A stretch of DNA of 55,046 nt, from assembly GCA_009774215.1 (NCBI GenBank), contig VSNH01000007.1, positions 1-55,046 of the forward strand, written 5' to 3'. Positions 33,080 to 42,978 of this stretch are shown here, in pieces. This stretch comes from Lachnospiraceae bacterium (GTDB taxonomy: Bacteria; Bacillota; Clostridia; Lachnospirales; Lachnospiraceae). The notes under the pieces were generated by a model. That model was not told the origin of the DNA and did not search any database. It worked only from the letters and a program-made list of their open reading frames with translations. The position numbers and the translations under genes are program-made. Every line of letters starts with the position of its first letter. Positions within the stretch are counted from its first letter, which is position 1.

Positions 33080-34410
33080 AAGATTAACTGGCTTTCCCGA
33101 ATCCCCATACTCTTTAACTGTTGTTCCATCTCCTGCGCGTGAAGTCCATTCGCCACAATGTAAACGGCATCCGGATATTTCTCCACCGCTCTCTCCGGCG
33201 AAAGAATCCTGCAGCCGCCTAAATCCGTATCCCAAAGCTTCCCGTCATTGTCAGCGATACATCTGACACACTGCGGTTCAAAACAAAGCAGTTCCAAAAT
33301 CCGCCTGCCTCTTTGTCCTGCACCGAAAATAACTATTTCCTGTCCGCTGCTCAGTTTTGCAACTGCATTCACCAATCGGTACAGGCTCTCCCTGCCTTCC
33401 TGCTCCTGAAGTACATCCCGATCTAACAATTCCAAGACCCTCTGTGGCGATTCCTCCATCATTTCTCTCGCAAACTGTCCATATCCCTGCTTCGCATATT
33501 TTTTCAAAGCCTCTCTGTCTTTTTCCAACTCCTGCAGGTATCTCTCAAACAGCTCCTGTCTGTACTCTCCCTTCAAATGCCTTAAATTCCCACGGAAATC
33601 CATATATTTCCAGAGATAGGCGTTGTGCCATACATGCTCATTCGTGATACCGCGCCTTCTCAGCTCATTCTGCAGGAACTCGTGTTCTTCCGCTATTACA
33701 ATTGTCTTCGTCGAATCATGCATGGACGAACCGGGATTATCGGTTCTGTATAAATACAATGGCAGGTTGAGATGGTATGCGCTTGCCGCCAGAATACTTG
33801 TCAGGAACCGAAACGACATGTCCTGATAGGAAGCTCCCGGCGATTCATTCATACGAATATCCTGTTCCAGCAGAAAATCTTTTCTGAAAATGCCTGTCCA
33901 GAATCGGGGAATAACTCCGAATCGTTCCGGTTCTTCCCTGTAATGAATCAAACTGTTATAGTTTTCCTCCGCATACATATGCGTAACGTAGCCAAACCGC
34001 CAGCCGTCTACATCAAAAAAATTTGTATAGTCCCCATTTACAAAGTCCGGATGATGCCGCCTTACAATCTCATACAATCTTTCCAGCATAAAAGGTTCAT
34101 ACATATCGTCCGATTCCAAGACGGAAACATACTCTCCCCTTGCCTGTGCAATCCCCTCATTTACCTTGTGTCCATAGCTTGTATTGTCATCATTGATAAT
34201 ACGGATTCTGCCATCTTTCGCAGCATAGTCTTGCAGTATTTCCGGAGAATCATCTGTGCTGCCACCATCCATACATAAGATCTCAATCTCCTCAAAAGTC
34301 TGGTTCATAACACTGTCAAGGCACTCCCTCAGGTATTTTTCCGCGTTATGTATGGTTATAATCACCGATATTTCAGGATCATGAATCATTTCCTTTAATC
34401 TCTCTCCCAT
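33070..34410 (-). CDS. GT2 glycosyltransferase with C-terminal Rossmann module
   Basis: The 446-residue protein has a GT-A family 2 domain (about 10-230: SVIITIHNAEKYLRECLDSV, MDGGSTDDSPEIL, the metal-binding acidic motif LESDDMYEP), a helical linker, and the shared Rossmann module at 357-446 (IVIFGAGQRGRRILELL, CIADNDGKLWD, AVYIVANGLHA). It would transfer a sugar from a nucleotide donor to the growing glycan in the cytoplasm. It is the last gene of the continuous run before the repeat unit and is separated by 20 bases from the DUF4422 gene. Confidence 0.9.
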   Translation of the reverse strand: MGERLKEMIHDPEISVIITIHNAEKYLRECLDSVMNQTFEEIEILCMDGGSTDDSPEILQDYAAKDGRIRIINDDNTSYGHKVNEGIAQARGEYVSVLESDDMYEPFMLERLYEIVRRHHPDFVNGDYTNFFDVDGWRFGYVTHMYAEENYNSLIHYREEPERFGVIPRFWTGIFRKDFLLEQDIRMNESPGASYQDMSFRFLTSILAASAYHLNLPLYLYRTDNPGSSMHDSTKTIVIAEEHEFLQNELRRRGITNEHVWHNAYLWKYMDFRGNLRHLKGEYRQELFERYLQELEKDREALKKYAKQGYGQFAREMMEESPQRVLELLDRDVLQEQEGRESLYRLVNAVAKLSSGQEIVIFGAGQRGRRILELLCFEPQCVRCIADNDGKLWDTDLGGCRILSPERAVEKYPDAVYIVANGLHAQEMEQQLKSMGIRESQLILWE

Positions 34411-34430
34411 ATCTTTTCCTCGCCGCTGTT

Positions 34431-35618
34431 CTATTTCCCATATGGTCTTTCATCACCTATTGCTAAAACAGGAAGCTGCTTCACCAAATACCCACTGTAA
34501 TATAGCCAGACGGTAAACAGCCGCTCTGCCCAAAATCCAATCACACGTTTGCTGTATGTATCCCACTCCTCTTTCACTTCCACTCTGTCAATCAGTTGAA
34601 ATAAAATCGGAAAAAGCCATTCACAGTATTCATTCATTCTGGTTCGCTTTGTAATAAACATATTGCATGGGAAAATAATACTTTCCTCCATGACCTTTTG
34701 AAACGCAAGCTTTTCATCTACACTTTTTGTCTCAAAAATCAGATTCAATTCTTTCCAGCTCGCCTCGAAAGCCTCTTTACAAATTTCCACACTTAACATG
34801 GAGGCCACCGAATAGCCCTGAAACGCAACCGCCTTTGCAACAATCACATCGTATTTATGCAAAAGTACAAACGCTTCCACATCCTGCAATGGCCATCCGA
34901 TATTTATTTCAGATTCAAAAACCCTTCTATAATGGTTTAATCCGATATACTCCTCTGTTCCATTCTGCCATATCCAGTAAAGCGCAGTACATTCATTAAT
35001 CAAACTGTTATACTTCGCTATATTATTACCCGTATGATCCCTGATATAAGGAAGCGTCCCGTGCCCAACTCCAATTGGCACATACCCCTGATTCCCTATG
35101 GGCTGAAAAAGCTTATGCGTGACCTGATAAACACGCAAAGAAGGTATTGCCATATCTACCGGAAAAATATAACCTTGACAATTTATTACATTTTTTGCAG
35201 GCTGTTCCTTTGTATGCTCTGCGCCCAGCCAATTCCTGACAATACCGGCCCGTTCGCTGCCAAAAATAAATTCCATTACCTCGCGGTATGCCATCTGCAT
35301 CTTCGGGTAACCGGGATTCTTCCCTTCCTGCTGCAGCAAAAAATCCAATCTCAAAATTTTTTTGCAGTCTATCCCCCGCTCAAAGATACATTCGCGCGCT
35401 ATCTCATCAAAATACTTGTCAGAGCTTATCACAACGCCGTCAACTATGTGCCCCTTTATGGAGTCTGGTGAAAACAACGGCTTTCCATAGTATTCTGCCG
35501 CATCATTTTGTGCTCTCTGATCCACAAACCCAATGATACAATTCCTATTCACCTTATCAATATTTCTTTTAAGCCTCTCACCAATACCCCATATCAGATA
35601 TTTCATACTTTCCCACAC
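34431..35618 (-). CDS. DUF4422 glycan-synthesis protein with N-terminal Rossmann module
   Basis: The 395-residue protein has the shared Rossmann module at its N-terminus (about 5-95: KYLIWGIGERLKRNI, CIIGFVDQRAQND, DGVVISSDKYF), followed by a DUF4422 domain (about 150-390: YVPIGVGHG, NECTALYWIWQNGTEEYIGLNHYRRVF). DUF4422 proteins are putative capsular or exopolysaccharide glycosyltransferases. The upstream gene ends one base before it, so expression is tightly coupled. Confidence 0.85.
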   Translation of the reverse strand: MWESMKYLIWGIGERLKRNIDKVNRNCIIGFVDQRAQNDAAEYYGKPLFSPDSIKGHIVDGVVISSDKYFDEIARECIFERGIDCKKILRLDFLLQQEGKNPGYPKMQMAYREVMEFIFGSERAGIVRNWLGAEHTKEQPAKNVINCQGYIFPVDMAIPSLRVYQVTHKLFQPIGNQGYVPIGVGHGTLPYIRDHTGNNIAKYNSLINECTALYWIWQNGTEEYIGLNHYRRVFESEINIGWPLQDVEAFVLLHKYDVIVAKAVAFQGYSVASMLSVEICKEAFEASWKELNLIFETKSVDEKLAFQKVMEESIIFPCNMFITKRTRMNEYCEWLFPILFQLIDRVEVKEEWDTYSKRVIGFWAERLFTVWLYYSGYLVKQLPVLAIGDERPYGK

Positions 35619-35619
35619 T

Positions 35620-36897
35620 CTAAATAAACATTTCTTCCACCAACTGCATCAGCGAAATCAATTTACAGGAAAAATCCAGTTTCTCCCTGATCTCCGCCTT
35701 GATTTCTTCATATGATGTAATTGCTGTTACAATAATCAGTTCAACCGGCTCCGGACAGTTCTCTATCCTATATATCTTCAATTCTTTAAATCCTATGTTG
35801 TCCCTTCTATCAAGCCCATATTTAACCAGTATATCTTTACACCTGCATAAATCCGAATAGGCCATCTGCCCCAGCGCGCCCAGCCCATATATCGCTACAG
35901 TTCGATACCCATTCTTTGCAATCCATCCCGCAATATTTTTTCCTGCCATAGCTCCATACGCCCACTCATATGTCAATTCATAGAAAATCCGATATTTCTC
36001 CGCCTGGCGGTATCCCTGCTCCATCAGGCTGCTGTTGTTTTTCATGGAACCATCCAGCCGCCCCATCCGCTTTCTTAGAAAATCCCCAACTCCCTTCCAC
36101 TGATACTTTGCAAATGTTTTCGTATAGACATCTGGTTTGGAAAGGATTCTGCGTATTTCATCTAAGACAATCCTGCCGCTGTTTCGCTGAAATACCTCTG
36201 CATGTTTTTTCAAAAAATACAACCTGTTTCTGATCATATAATAAACATAATAAGACTTTTCTGTTTTTCCCTGTATGCGATGCCAAACATAAGTGTCCGG
36301 CACATACAACATTTTAATCTTATGCTTGTACATTCTCAGTGACAGATCCGTATCTTCGTAATACATAAAATAGTTTTCATCAAACAGACCAACCTCTCGA
36401 AACACATCTGCATGAATAAACATGCAACAGCCTGTCATAAAAGTAACTTCTGTTACTCTGTCCGCCAGTTCTTCCCGACAATTAACCGCTCTGCACTTTT
36501 CAAAATCCAATTTACCGGCTGCATACCAAATTTTCGTTTTGGAACCATTCATATAAATTTTAGGGATTACCGCCGTTTTACTGTCTGCATGTTTCAATAG
36601 TTCTTCTACAAGACTCTGTTCCGCAACCGTGTCTTCATTAATCAGGAGCACGTACTCATATCCCTGCTCTAAGGCGTATTGGATTCCTACATTGTTCGCG
36701 TGGGCAAATCCACTGTTATATCCAAGTTTTAACAGTTTTACCTGTGGATATCTATTTTCTATCGTCTCACATGTGTGATCCACGGAATCATTATCCACTA
36801 CCAGAATATCTGTTTGGCAGGTCTGCCTTTGAAGACTGTCAAGACAATCCTCTATGTATTTTTCTCCATTATAGGTAACAATAATCGTAAGTATCAT
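35620..36897 (-). CDS. GT2 rhamnosyltransferase-like protein with C-terminal Rossmann module
   Basis: The 425-residue protein starts with a GT2 domain (LTIIVTYNGEKYIEDCLDSL, LVVDNDSVDHT, LLINEDTV, FMYYEDTDLSLRM), characteristic of WcaE/rhamnosyltransferase-type enzymes. The shared Rossmann module occupies 331-425 (VAIYGLGALGQMAY, KYGLDRRDNIGF, LIIVTAITSYEEI). It lies five bases from the GT4 gene and one base from the DUF4422 gene. Confidence 0.9.
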   Translation of the reverse strand: MILTIIVTYNGEKYIEDCLDSLQRQTCQTDILVVDNDSVDHTCETIENRYPQVKLLKLGYNSGFAHANNVGIQYALEQGYEYVLLINEDTVAEQSLVEELLKHADSKTAVIPKIYMNGSKTKIWYAAGKLDFEKCRAVNCREELADRVTEVTFMTGCCMFIHADVFREVGLFDENYFMYYEDTDLSLRMYKHKIKMLYVPDTYVWHRIQGKTEKSYYVYYMIRNRLYFLKKHAEVFQRNSGRIVLDEIRRILSKPDVYTKTFAKYQWKGVGDFLRKRMGRLDGSMKNNSSLMEQGYRQAEKYRIFYELTYEWAYGAMAGKNIAGWIAKNGYRTVAIYGLGALGQMAYSDLCRCKDILVKYGLDRRDNIGFKELKIYRIENCPEPVELIIVTAITSYEEIKAEIREKLDFSCKLISLMQLVEEMFI

Positions 36898-36902
36898 ACG
36901 CT

Positions 36903-38357
36903 TTAAATATCTCCAAGACTAAATACATAGCAGTCTTCGTTAAAGCTCTGACAGCGCTCCCGAATGACGCCCATATCCACCGCAACAGTTACAATAACAA
37001 TGTCAAGATTCTCATGTAAATCATCCAACGTACATACCCCGATATCTCCGGCAAGTTTGTCCGCGTTTTGATCTATAATGCATGCAACCGGGATTTCCCG
37101 TTTCTGCATTTCTTTATACAGCAGCTTCCCGTATTTCCCAAATCCGTAAATGGCAATCCGCTTTGCCTGATTATACTTCAAATGCTCCATAAATGTATTG
37201 CCTGACAAAACGTTCTGCAGCCATGCGTCAGAAATGGTATATTTTCTACGCCACATATCCTTATCCCGATACTCTCCGCTCAGCATCTGCCTGATCTCCG
37301 CTCTGACACTGTGTGTCGGTAAATCGCCCAATATCTTATGCAATTCGCTTTTTACCTTTTCTTTCGAATTGTGTATCAGGATCTCGTCAAAAAGCGCCAC
37401 TCCCTTCTTTCTGACCGCCGCTTTCCCGTCTGTATATGCCCTTTCCATCTGTTTCGTCAGCTGTGCAATATGATCCTCTTCGTCTGCGTAGGCATATCGG
37501 TAAAAAAGCGCATCGTCAAACTCTTCCGTCATGCAAATATCAGAAACTATAACGGTTCTCTTATTAGTGAAAGCAAGCAGCATAACGCCAGAATTCATAC
37601 TTGTCTTCACATCATAGGGCAGGACAAGGACATCTGCGGATTCCACATAAAATTTCATCATATAATCAGGGATATGTTCAGGAAGCAAAATAATATTTTC
37701 ATCACTATCTATCAGATTTTCAAGCATTTCCAGATAATCTTCTCCATCCGGCCCGCCAATGATAAACAGCTTGCTCTCCCGCCTATATGGAAAGCACTTA
37801 AAAGCCTCAATGATTAATTCTATGTTTTTATCAGGCCTGAGGTTGCCGATACACCCAAACACAAATCTCGACTTGTCTATATCACCCTGAAAAGTTGTGT
37901 CCTCTAAAGCCCCGTAATTCCCGATATATTCCGGGTGAGGCAGATAATGTAATTTATTTTGATCCAGCCGCGGTACATATTCATATAAATATTTGACACT
38001 GGAACGGGAAAGTATGATAATATCACTTACATTCTTCATCAGAAAAACAATATTAGTTCTGCATTCTCGTTCCATATCTCGGTTATGTGATACCCGATTA
38101 TGAAATACCCAATAAGTTCTAACTCCAGCTTCATGTGCCTTTAAAATTAACGCGCGGTCAAGCTCATCCATTTTATCCTCAATCCAGTTAAAATAGATTG
38201 CATCTATATCATTTATCTGAAAAATATCCTTCTTCACATCATAGTAATCTATGACAAAAAATCTTTCAGAAAGCATTTCCTGAATAAGTCCATGATAGGC
38301 ATTTGTGTTACAAGAATACGGATAATATGCAATTATTTTCTCCTTTTTCATTTTCAA
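36903..38357 (-). CDS. GT4-like glycosyltransferase with C-terminal Rossmann module
   Basis: The 484-residue protein has a GT-B fold. The donor-binding half is clear (SRFVFGCIGNLRPDKNIELIIEAFK, KLFIIGGPDGEDYLEML, DVLVLPYDVKTSMNSGVMLLA). The C-terminal 398-484 is the shared Rossmann module (IAIYGFGKYGKLLYKEM, CIIDQNADKLAG, IVIVTVAVDMG). It probably adds a hexose or hexosamine. Its start lies 15 bases after the stand-alone Rossmann protein. Confidence 0.88.
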   Translation of the reverse strand: MKMKKEKIIAYYPYSCNTNAYHGLIQEMLSERFFVIDYYDVKKDIFQINDIDAIYFNWIEDKMDELDRALILKAHEAGVRTYWVFHNRVSHNRDMERECRTNIVFLMKNVSDIIILSRSSVKYLYEYVPRLDQNKLHYLPHPEYIGNYGALEDTTFQGDIDKSRFVFGCIGNLRPDKNIELIIEAFKCFPYRRESKLFIIGGPDGEDYLEMLENLIDSDENIILLPEHIPDYMMKFYVESADVLVLPYDVKTSMNSGVMLLAFTNKRTVIVSDICMTEEFDDALFYRYAYADEEDHIAQLTKQMERAYTDGKAAVRKKGVALFDEILIHNSKEKVKSELHKILGDLPTHSVRAEIRQMLSGEYRDKDMWRRKYTISDAWLQNVLSGNTFMEHLKYNQAKRIAIYGFGKYGKLLYKEMQKREIPVACIIDQNADKLAGDIGVCTLDDLHENLDIVIVTVAVDMGVIRERCQSFNEDCYVFSLGDI

Positions 38358-38372
38358 CTCCGCCTCCCATTG

Positions 38373-38702
38373 TTACACAACAAGAATATGAATTTTGTTA
38401 ATATGCTTATGTTTCAAAACTTTATACATTTCTCCGGAAAATTTCCCGCTGATCAGGTAATCCGCATTGGGATAATTTTTACATGTCTCGCTCGGCTCAC
38501 ATACCGGGATGCCCATAACTTCGCTTTTCCCCAAGCCACAATTTGAATCGCAGAAGCAGACGATATTGCCTTTTTTTCCACTTTTCGCAAGATACTCCAC
38601 TACTTTTTTTCCGCATACGCCCGTTCCAAAGATAACGATCTCTTCATTACTCTCTAAGAGTTTTTCGTCATATAAAATGCCGCCTATGTATTCTATGCTC
38701 AT
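38373..38702 (-). CDS. Stand-alone Rossmann-like module protein, 109 residues
   Basis: This is the shared module without any partner domain: EIVIFGTGVCGKKVVEYLAK (glycine-rich loop), VCFCDSNCGLGKSEVMGIPV (acidic end of strand 2), then a YLISGKFSGEMYKVL strand-helix. The size matches the fused versions. It lies between the FkbM methyltransferase and GT4 genes in the operon. It could bind a cofactor, serve as a scaffold partner for the fused copies, or be a remnant of a fusion that lost its enzyme. Confidence 0.8.
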   Translation of the reverse strand: MSIEYIGGILYDEKLLESNEEIVIFGTGVCGKKVVEYLAKSGKKGNIVCFCDSNCGLGKSEVMGIPVCEPSETCKNYPNADYLISGKFSGEMYKVLKHKHINKIHILVV

Positions 38703-38733
38703 TTCAATCCCTCTATATCAAGTGCAATACATC

Positions 38734-39696
38734 CTAATCTGAAATGTCTATTTTAATAAACGTTGGTTCTTTAGCCGTACCATGCAAGTCATAAAAGCCG
38801 ACTCTGCCCATGGTTTTATACAGTTTATCTGCATATTCTCTATCATCTGGCGCAAAAAACCTCTCATGCGTTTCCATCAGAATCACTTCGCAATTCACTG
38901 TCTCCAAACTGGGATCCATTATATTTTCCATCACTTTAAATTCCGAGCCTTCTATATCCATTTTTAGAATATCAATGCCGTCATGCCCTAATTCCCGCAT
39001 AATTGTTCTTAATGTTTTCATCTCCACCTCAACTACATTTCCATCATCTACATGACGGTGCAATATAACTGAACCAGATACCCAGTCTTCTCTCTTTGGC
39101 AAGAAAAACTTTTCTGCTTCGTCTCTGTCAGATAATCCATACGGGAAAAAGCGGAAATTAGGATGAGAAAACAATCTATGATTTTCCACAAATTTTATCG
39201 CTTTGGGCGTGGGATCAAACGCAAAAACTTTTCCTCCCGCCTCAATGATAGCTTCACTGAATGACAAATCCTCCCCAATACCAAATGAATATACAACGGC
39301 ATTTTTTATCACAACACTCTCCGGCAGATAAAATCCTCCATACTCTGTTCCATACATTTTGCATTTTCTATTAAATATAATTTGATGAATATTTAACATT
39401 CCCTGTAGCAATTCAATATCTTTTATATTTTCTTCTACTTCACCTCCAATGCATATAACCGCTTCCCTGTATTCTTCCTTTGCCCTCTCTATACTGAGGA
39501 CAGGAATACCATGCAACGTATCTCCCCATCTGGCTGGTTCTCTATCTATGAATGCTTTGACATTACCCTGCTTCCCATATAGTTCCATATTTCGGTATAT
39601 TTTTTCTCCATATCCTCCTGCCCCTCCGTAAATTAGATATTCTTTATTGCTATTAATAAGTTCACTATCCGTTTCCAGTGCGCCGATATAATTCAT
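38734..39696 (-). CDS. FkbM-family methyltransferase with N-terminal Rossmann module
   Basis: The 320-residue protein begins with the shared module (about 18-105: EYLIYGGAGGYGEKIYRNM, FIDREPARWGD, EAVICIGGEV). It continues with an FkbM methyltransferase domain (VVYSFGIGEDLSFSEAI, VFAFDPTPKAI, DILKMDIEGSEFKVMENI). FkbM enzymes O-methylate sugars or glycan hydroxyls using SAM. Its ATG overlaps the stop codon of the upstream gene by four bases. Confidence 0.9.
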   Translation of the reverse strand: MNYIGALETDSELINSNKEYLIYGGAGGYGEKIYRNMELYGKQGNVKAFIDREPARWGDTLHGIPVLSIERAKEEYREAVICIGGEVEENIKDIELLQGMLNIHQIIFNRKCKMYGTEYGGFYLPESVVIKNAVVYSFGIGEDLSFSEAIIEAGGKVFAFDPTPKAIKFVENHRLFSHPNFRFFPYGLSDRDEAEKFFLPKREDWVSGSVILHRHVDDGNVVEVEMKTLRTIMRELGHDGIDILKMDIEGSEFKVMENIMDPSLETVNCEVILMETHERFFAPDDREYADKLYKTMGRVGFYDLHGTAKEPTFIKIDISD

Positions 39697-40805
39697 TTAA
39701 CTTCTTCCTCCTTATGCAGTAACGCCGTGATAATTACCGGATAATCTTTATCCTGGAAAATAAAATCTTCCTCCTTTAAGTCCTCTCTGCACAGTCCACA
39801 CAATAAACCAATTGCCGTCTTTACATTCCCATATGTGTCTACCATAACATTTTCGCTGCCAAATTCCGGTTCAAACAATGCCTTTACTGCATCTTCATGG
39901 AACCCATAATAACTTCCCCAAAGTTCTGCATCATAACGTGATATCTGGGATATACCAGCAACCGTAAGCAACGCATTGCTCCCCGGCTTAAGCATTTTAT
40001 ATATATTTCTCGCTGTCTCTCTAAGATCATAAATAAACATTAATGTCTGCGTAATAACGGCACAGTCATATTGATTTTCCCTGATTCCCTCTCCCGTTTC
40101 CAGATTCCCTTTTATCGCATTCTCTCCCCAGCCTTTTACATGTAGAATATATGCGTTTTTCACCCTGTTTTCTCCGTAACGCAGCGTATATGTATTTTCA
40201 GCGATTTCAATACAATCACCATGTATAAGCCCCCTATTTTTCTCAAGAAATTTTTCAATATAATATCGATCTATCGCCGTTCCTCTCTCCGTGCCAAATT
40301 TTCTGCTGACCGGCTCAGTATCCATTTGTGAAATTGCATCAATAATAGGATATTTTCTTTTATACCGTTCTCTCAGAATATCCTGCACCTTTTCTAATAA
40401 CTGCTTATGGCTCTCCACGTCTATCTTTTTAGCACAATTTAAATAGCAGACACCTCCACACTCTTCTGCCACTATACTTCCTCCATCTCCAAATAAAACA
40501 TCTTCGCCATCCATAAGCGGTGGAAATATAATTCCAAACAGGATTCTATGTTTTTCAATTCCCAACTTACTTAACTGTTTCCACATGGAAACATACTGTG
40601 TTGACATTAAAATTATCTTCACATCCTCGTCTAAATATTGACTAATCTGCTCCGGATGGATAACAGGTAAACCACTCTCCACATCCATTTCATTATCCCT
40701 GCTAACCGCATTATCCACAAAGCCCTGCACGTTATAAGTTCTCTTAATATACGTTTCCTTTTGTTTATACAGACTTCCTCTTCCAAAAACAAAAACTTTC
40801 TTCAT
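39693..40805 (-). CDS. SAM methyltransferase-like protein with N-terminal Rossmann module
   Basis: The 370-residue protein has the shared module first (about 1-95: KKVFVFGRGSLYKQKETYI, GFVDNAVSRDNEM, KIILMSTQYVSMWKQL). A methyltransferase-like domain follows (about 155-345: GTAIDRYYIEKFLEKNRGLIHGDCIEIAENTYT, CAVITQTLMFIYDLRETARNIYKMLKPG, GISQISRYDAELWG). Motif I is weakly conserved (CIEIAENTY). This methyltransferase type is common in glycan loci; the acceptor is unknown. It abuts the deacetylase gene with no gap. Confidence 0.82.
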   Translation of the reverse strand: MKKVFVFGRGSLYKQKETYIKRTYNVQGFVDNAVSRDNEMDVESGLPVIHPEQISQYLDEDVKIILMSTQYVSMWKQLSKLGIEKHRILFGIIFPPLMDGEDVLFGDGGSIVAEECGGVCYLNCAKKIDVESHKQLLEKVQDILRERYKRKYPIIDAISQMDTEPVSRKFGTERGTAIDRYYIEKFLEKNRGLIHGDCIEIAENTYTLRYGENRVKNAYILHVKGWGENAIKGNLETGEGIRENQYDCAVITQTLMFIYDLRETARNIYKMLKPGSNALLTVAGISQISRYDAELWGSYYGFHEDAVKALFEPEFGSENVMVDTYGNVKTAIGLLCGLCREDLKEEDFIFQDKDYPVIITALLHKEEEVK

Positions 40806-41753
40806 CTAAACCCCTTCCCAATATTCCTGCAGCTTTTTTTGAAATTCTTCTGCATCCCAGTTCCTAATTACTTTACGGGGAATTGTATATGGATTCACTG
40901 ACGAATCCCATAACAAACTATCCGTGGATGCTGCTTTCTTAATTCCGCACCGCTTACATATTTTTATACTGTCCTCATTATAATTTGCGCCGTAACTCCC
41001 AAACGGATAAGAAAACAGAATAATTTGTTCACCCAAAATATCTGAGAGCCTGTCTATCGATGACGCAATTTCCTTTTCCTGATCCGCTCTGTTTAAAACT
41101 GCCAGTGACGGATGGTTTACTGTATGCGCCCCTATGGAAATCATTTTTGACCGCGCCAAAATCCGACATTCATCTTCAGAAACTGTTAAATTTTCTTTTC
41201 TTGCCTTTCTTTCCAATCCACGCCAGCGCCATAACTGTTCCATCCATTCTTCGCGCTTATTCGGATTAACAAAATTTTTCATCAGATGGTGAATACTCCT
41301 ATAACAATTTTCCCGATACGCCCAAGTACTTGTATCCCACCGATAGCCGAACTCACTATCCTCCAATTGAAAATATGAGGACGTGTAATTGTCATTAAGT
41401 AATAAATATTCTAATTCATCCCACCACAATTCTTTTGCCTGATTCATCGTGCCAGTGCTCACGAATATAGTTGCTGGTACCTGCATCTCCTCCAAAATCG
41501 GAAGAGCAAATTGCAGATTATCAAGATATCCGTCATCAAAGGTAATCGCCACTGCATCAGAATTTAATTGATTCCAGTCTTCTTCAAAGCGTACGAGCAA
41601 GTAATTATCTTTCAAATATTGCAGTTGTTCTTTAAAATTTTGGGGAGATACGCATAGTTGTTGATAATCATTTGCGAACACATTGATACGATGATAAAAC
41701 AGTGTAAGAACCCTATTATTTTTCACGTCACCTTGATCCTTCTTTCTCCTCAC
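40806..41753 (-). CDS. Polysaccharide deacetylase (NodB / CE4 type)
   Basis: The 315-residue enzyme has the NodB motifs: AITFDDGYLDN (catalytic and metal-binding Asp pair) and the H-x3-H metal site in SIGAHTVNHPSLA. It ends with FSYPFGSYG. It would remove N-acetyl groups from a sugar intermediate. No signal peptide or membrane anchor is seen, so it appears to act in the cytoplasm. It is one of the few operon proteins without a Rossmann module. It overlaps the upstream gene by 26 bases. Confidence 0.9.
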   Translation of the reverse strand: MRRKKDQGDVKNNRVLTLFYHRINVFANDYQQLCVSPQNFKEQLQYLKDNYLLVRFEEDWNQLNSDAVAITFDDGYLDNLQFALPILEEMQVPATIFVSTGTMNQAKELWWDELEYLLLNDNYTSSYFQLEDSEFGYRWDTSTWAYRENCYRSIHHLMKNFVNPNKREEWMEQLWRWRGLERKARKENLTVSEDECRILARSKMISIGAHTVNHPSLAVLNRADQEKEIASSIDRLSDILGEQIILFSYPFGSYGANYNEDSIKICKRCGIKKAASTDSLLWDSSVNPYTIPRKVIRNWDAEEFQKKLQEYWEGV

Positions 41754-42978
41754 TACGCAATATTACATCCGTCAGCTCCCCAATGGAAATAGCACGATCT
41801 TCTAAATGAATCTCTTCAAGAGTGCTTTTAATCCGCTCAGCATCAAACCCCGGAATAACTATAATTAAGGGAATATCCTCTTGCAACTTTCTCCATGAAA
41901 TTAAAGGTATCTCCTCATACTTGTCCCCTGCCGGATGTGTTTCCGTAATCGCCAATATTTCAATTTCGGTCTTTAGCGCCTCAATCAGATATGTTGTTAT
42001 TCTTCCTCTGCCCCATATTGCAATTTTCTGTATTCCATATTTTTTCAGGTAGTCAGCCATGCTAATATTTTTTTGAGATATTTCCAGCAAATCCAAAGCC
42101 ACATCTCTATAATACGCATTCTTTATTATCGGATTGGTCCATGGATAATAGTTCGCAAAAGATTTTTTATAATTATCAACAAATTCAATCTTATCCGGCA
42201 AAATAATTTCGGTTCGATTTTCATCCGAACGAATCTTCAATTCCGGCTGAGCCGCCCCAGAATGTCTTCCACTATTATCATAACCAATATTCGTAATGAA
42301 AGACTCATATGGCGACATGCAATATCCCTTGTTCATAATTATAGTAAGTACCCAAAATGCTGCCCATGAATCAGTTGTGCCCTCAATATTCCCTAAAATG
42401 GCTGATTCTGTATCTTCTGCCCATAATTGAAACCATTCATTTAATTGTGAATCTGACTTTATCTTTACCAAAAGAGTATAATCGTTATTAAACTGTTCCC
42501 ACCTATCCTTCCAAGTCCCCCAGCCACATGAATTTGCTCTTCCCAAAAAATAGGCGCATGTTCCATTTTCGTTTACTTCTACTGGCTCGGATGATGCCCC
42601 TATATGATACACCTCTTTCTTGGATTCATATTTTTCCAATGCTTTTACCATATACTCCATAAATTGCGGATGAGGTACACAGTCGTCTTCTAATACAATC
42701 ACAGCATCATATAATTGAAGCACCTGACTCACACCAGATTTTATAGAATTTGCCAATCCTTTATTATAGTTCGATATGACTATTTCTGTATCACACCATG
42801 AAACAGCATTTATTACATCACTGACAGCTTTCCACTCTTTTTGATTTGTAGTTCTTTTTGGTCCATCCTGAAAAATATAAAGTTTATCAGGTAAAACTGT
42901 GTTTCTGCTCAATGCGTCAAGAACCTGCCGTGTATGTTTGCTGCGATTATAAGTAAAAAGAATTGTTGCAACATTCAT
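41728..42978 (-). CDS. GT-A glycosyltransferase (GNT-I-like) with C-terminal Rossmann module
   Basis: The 416-residue protein has a GT-A domain (MNVATILFTYNRSKHTRQVLDAL, LYIFQDGPK, VIVLEDDCVPHPQF, with GRANSCGWGTWKDRW later) similar to sugar transferases of the GT2/GNT-I type. The last 101 residues (316-416) hold a diverged copy of the shared module (IAIWGRGRITTYLIEAL, ILAITETHPAGD, LIIVIPGFDAERI). It overlaps both neighbouring genes, indicating translational coupling. Confidence 0.86.
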   Translation of the reverse strand: MNVATILFTYNRSKHTRQVLDALSRNTVLPDKLYIFQDGPKRTTNQKEWKAVSDVINAVSWCDTEIVISNYNKGLANSIKSGVSQVLQLYDAVIVLEDDCVPHPQFMEYMVKALEKYESKKEVYHIGASSEPVEVNENGTCAYFLGRANSCGWGTWKDRWEQFNNDYTLLVKIKSDSQLNEWFQLWAEDTESAILGNIEGTTDSWAAFWVLTIIMNKGYCMSPYESFITNIGYDNSGRHSGAAQPELKIRSDENRTEIILPDKIEFVDNYKKSFANYYPWTNPIIKNAYYRDVALDLLEISQKNISMADYLKKYGIQKIAIWGRGRITTYLIEALKTEIEILAITETHPAGDKYEEIPLISWRKLQEDIPLIIVIPGFDAERIKSTLEEIHLEDRAISIGELTDVILRSEEKEGSR

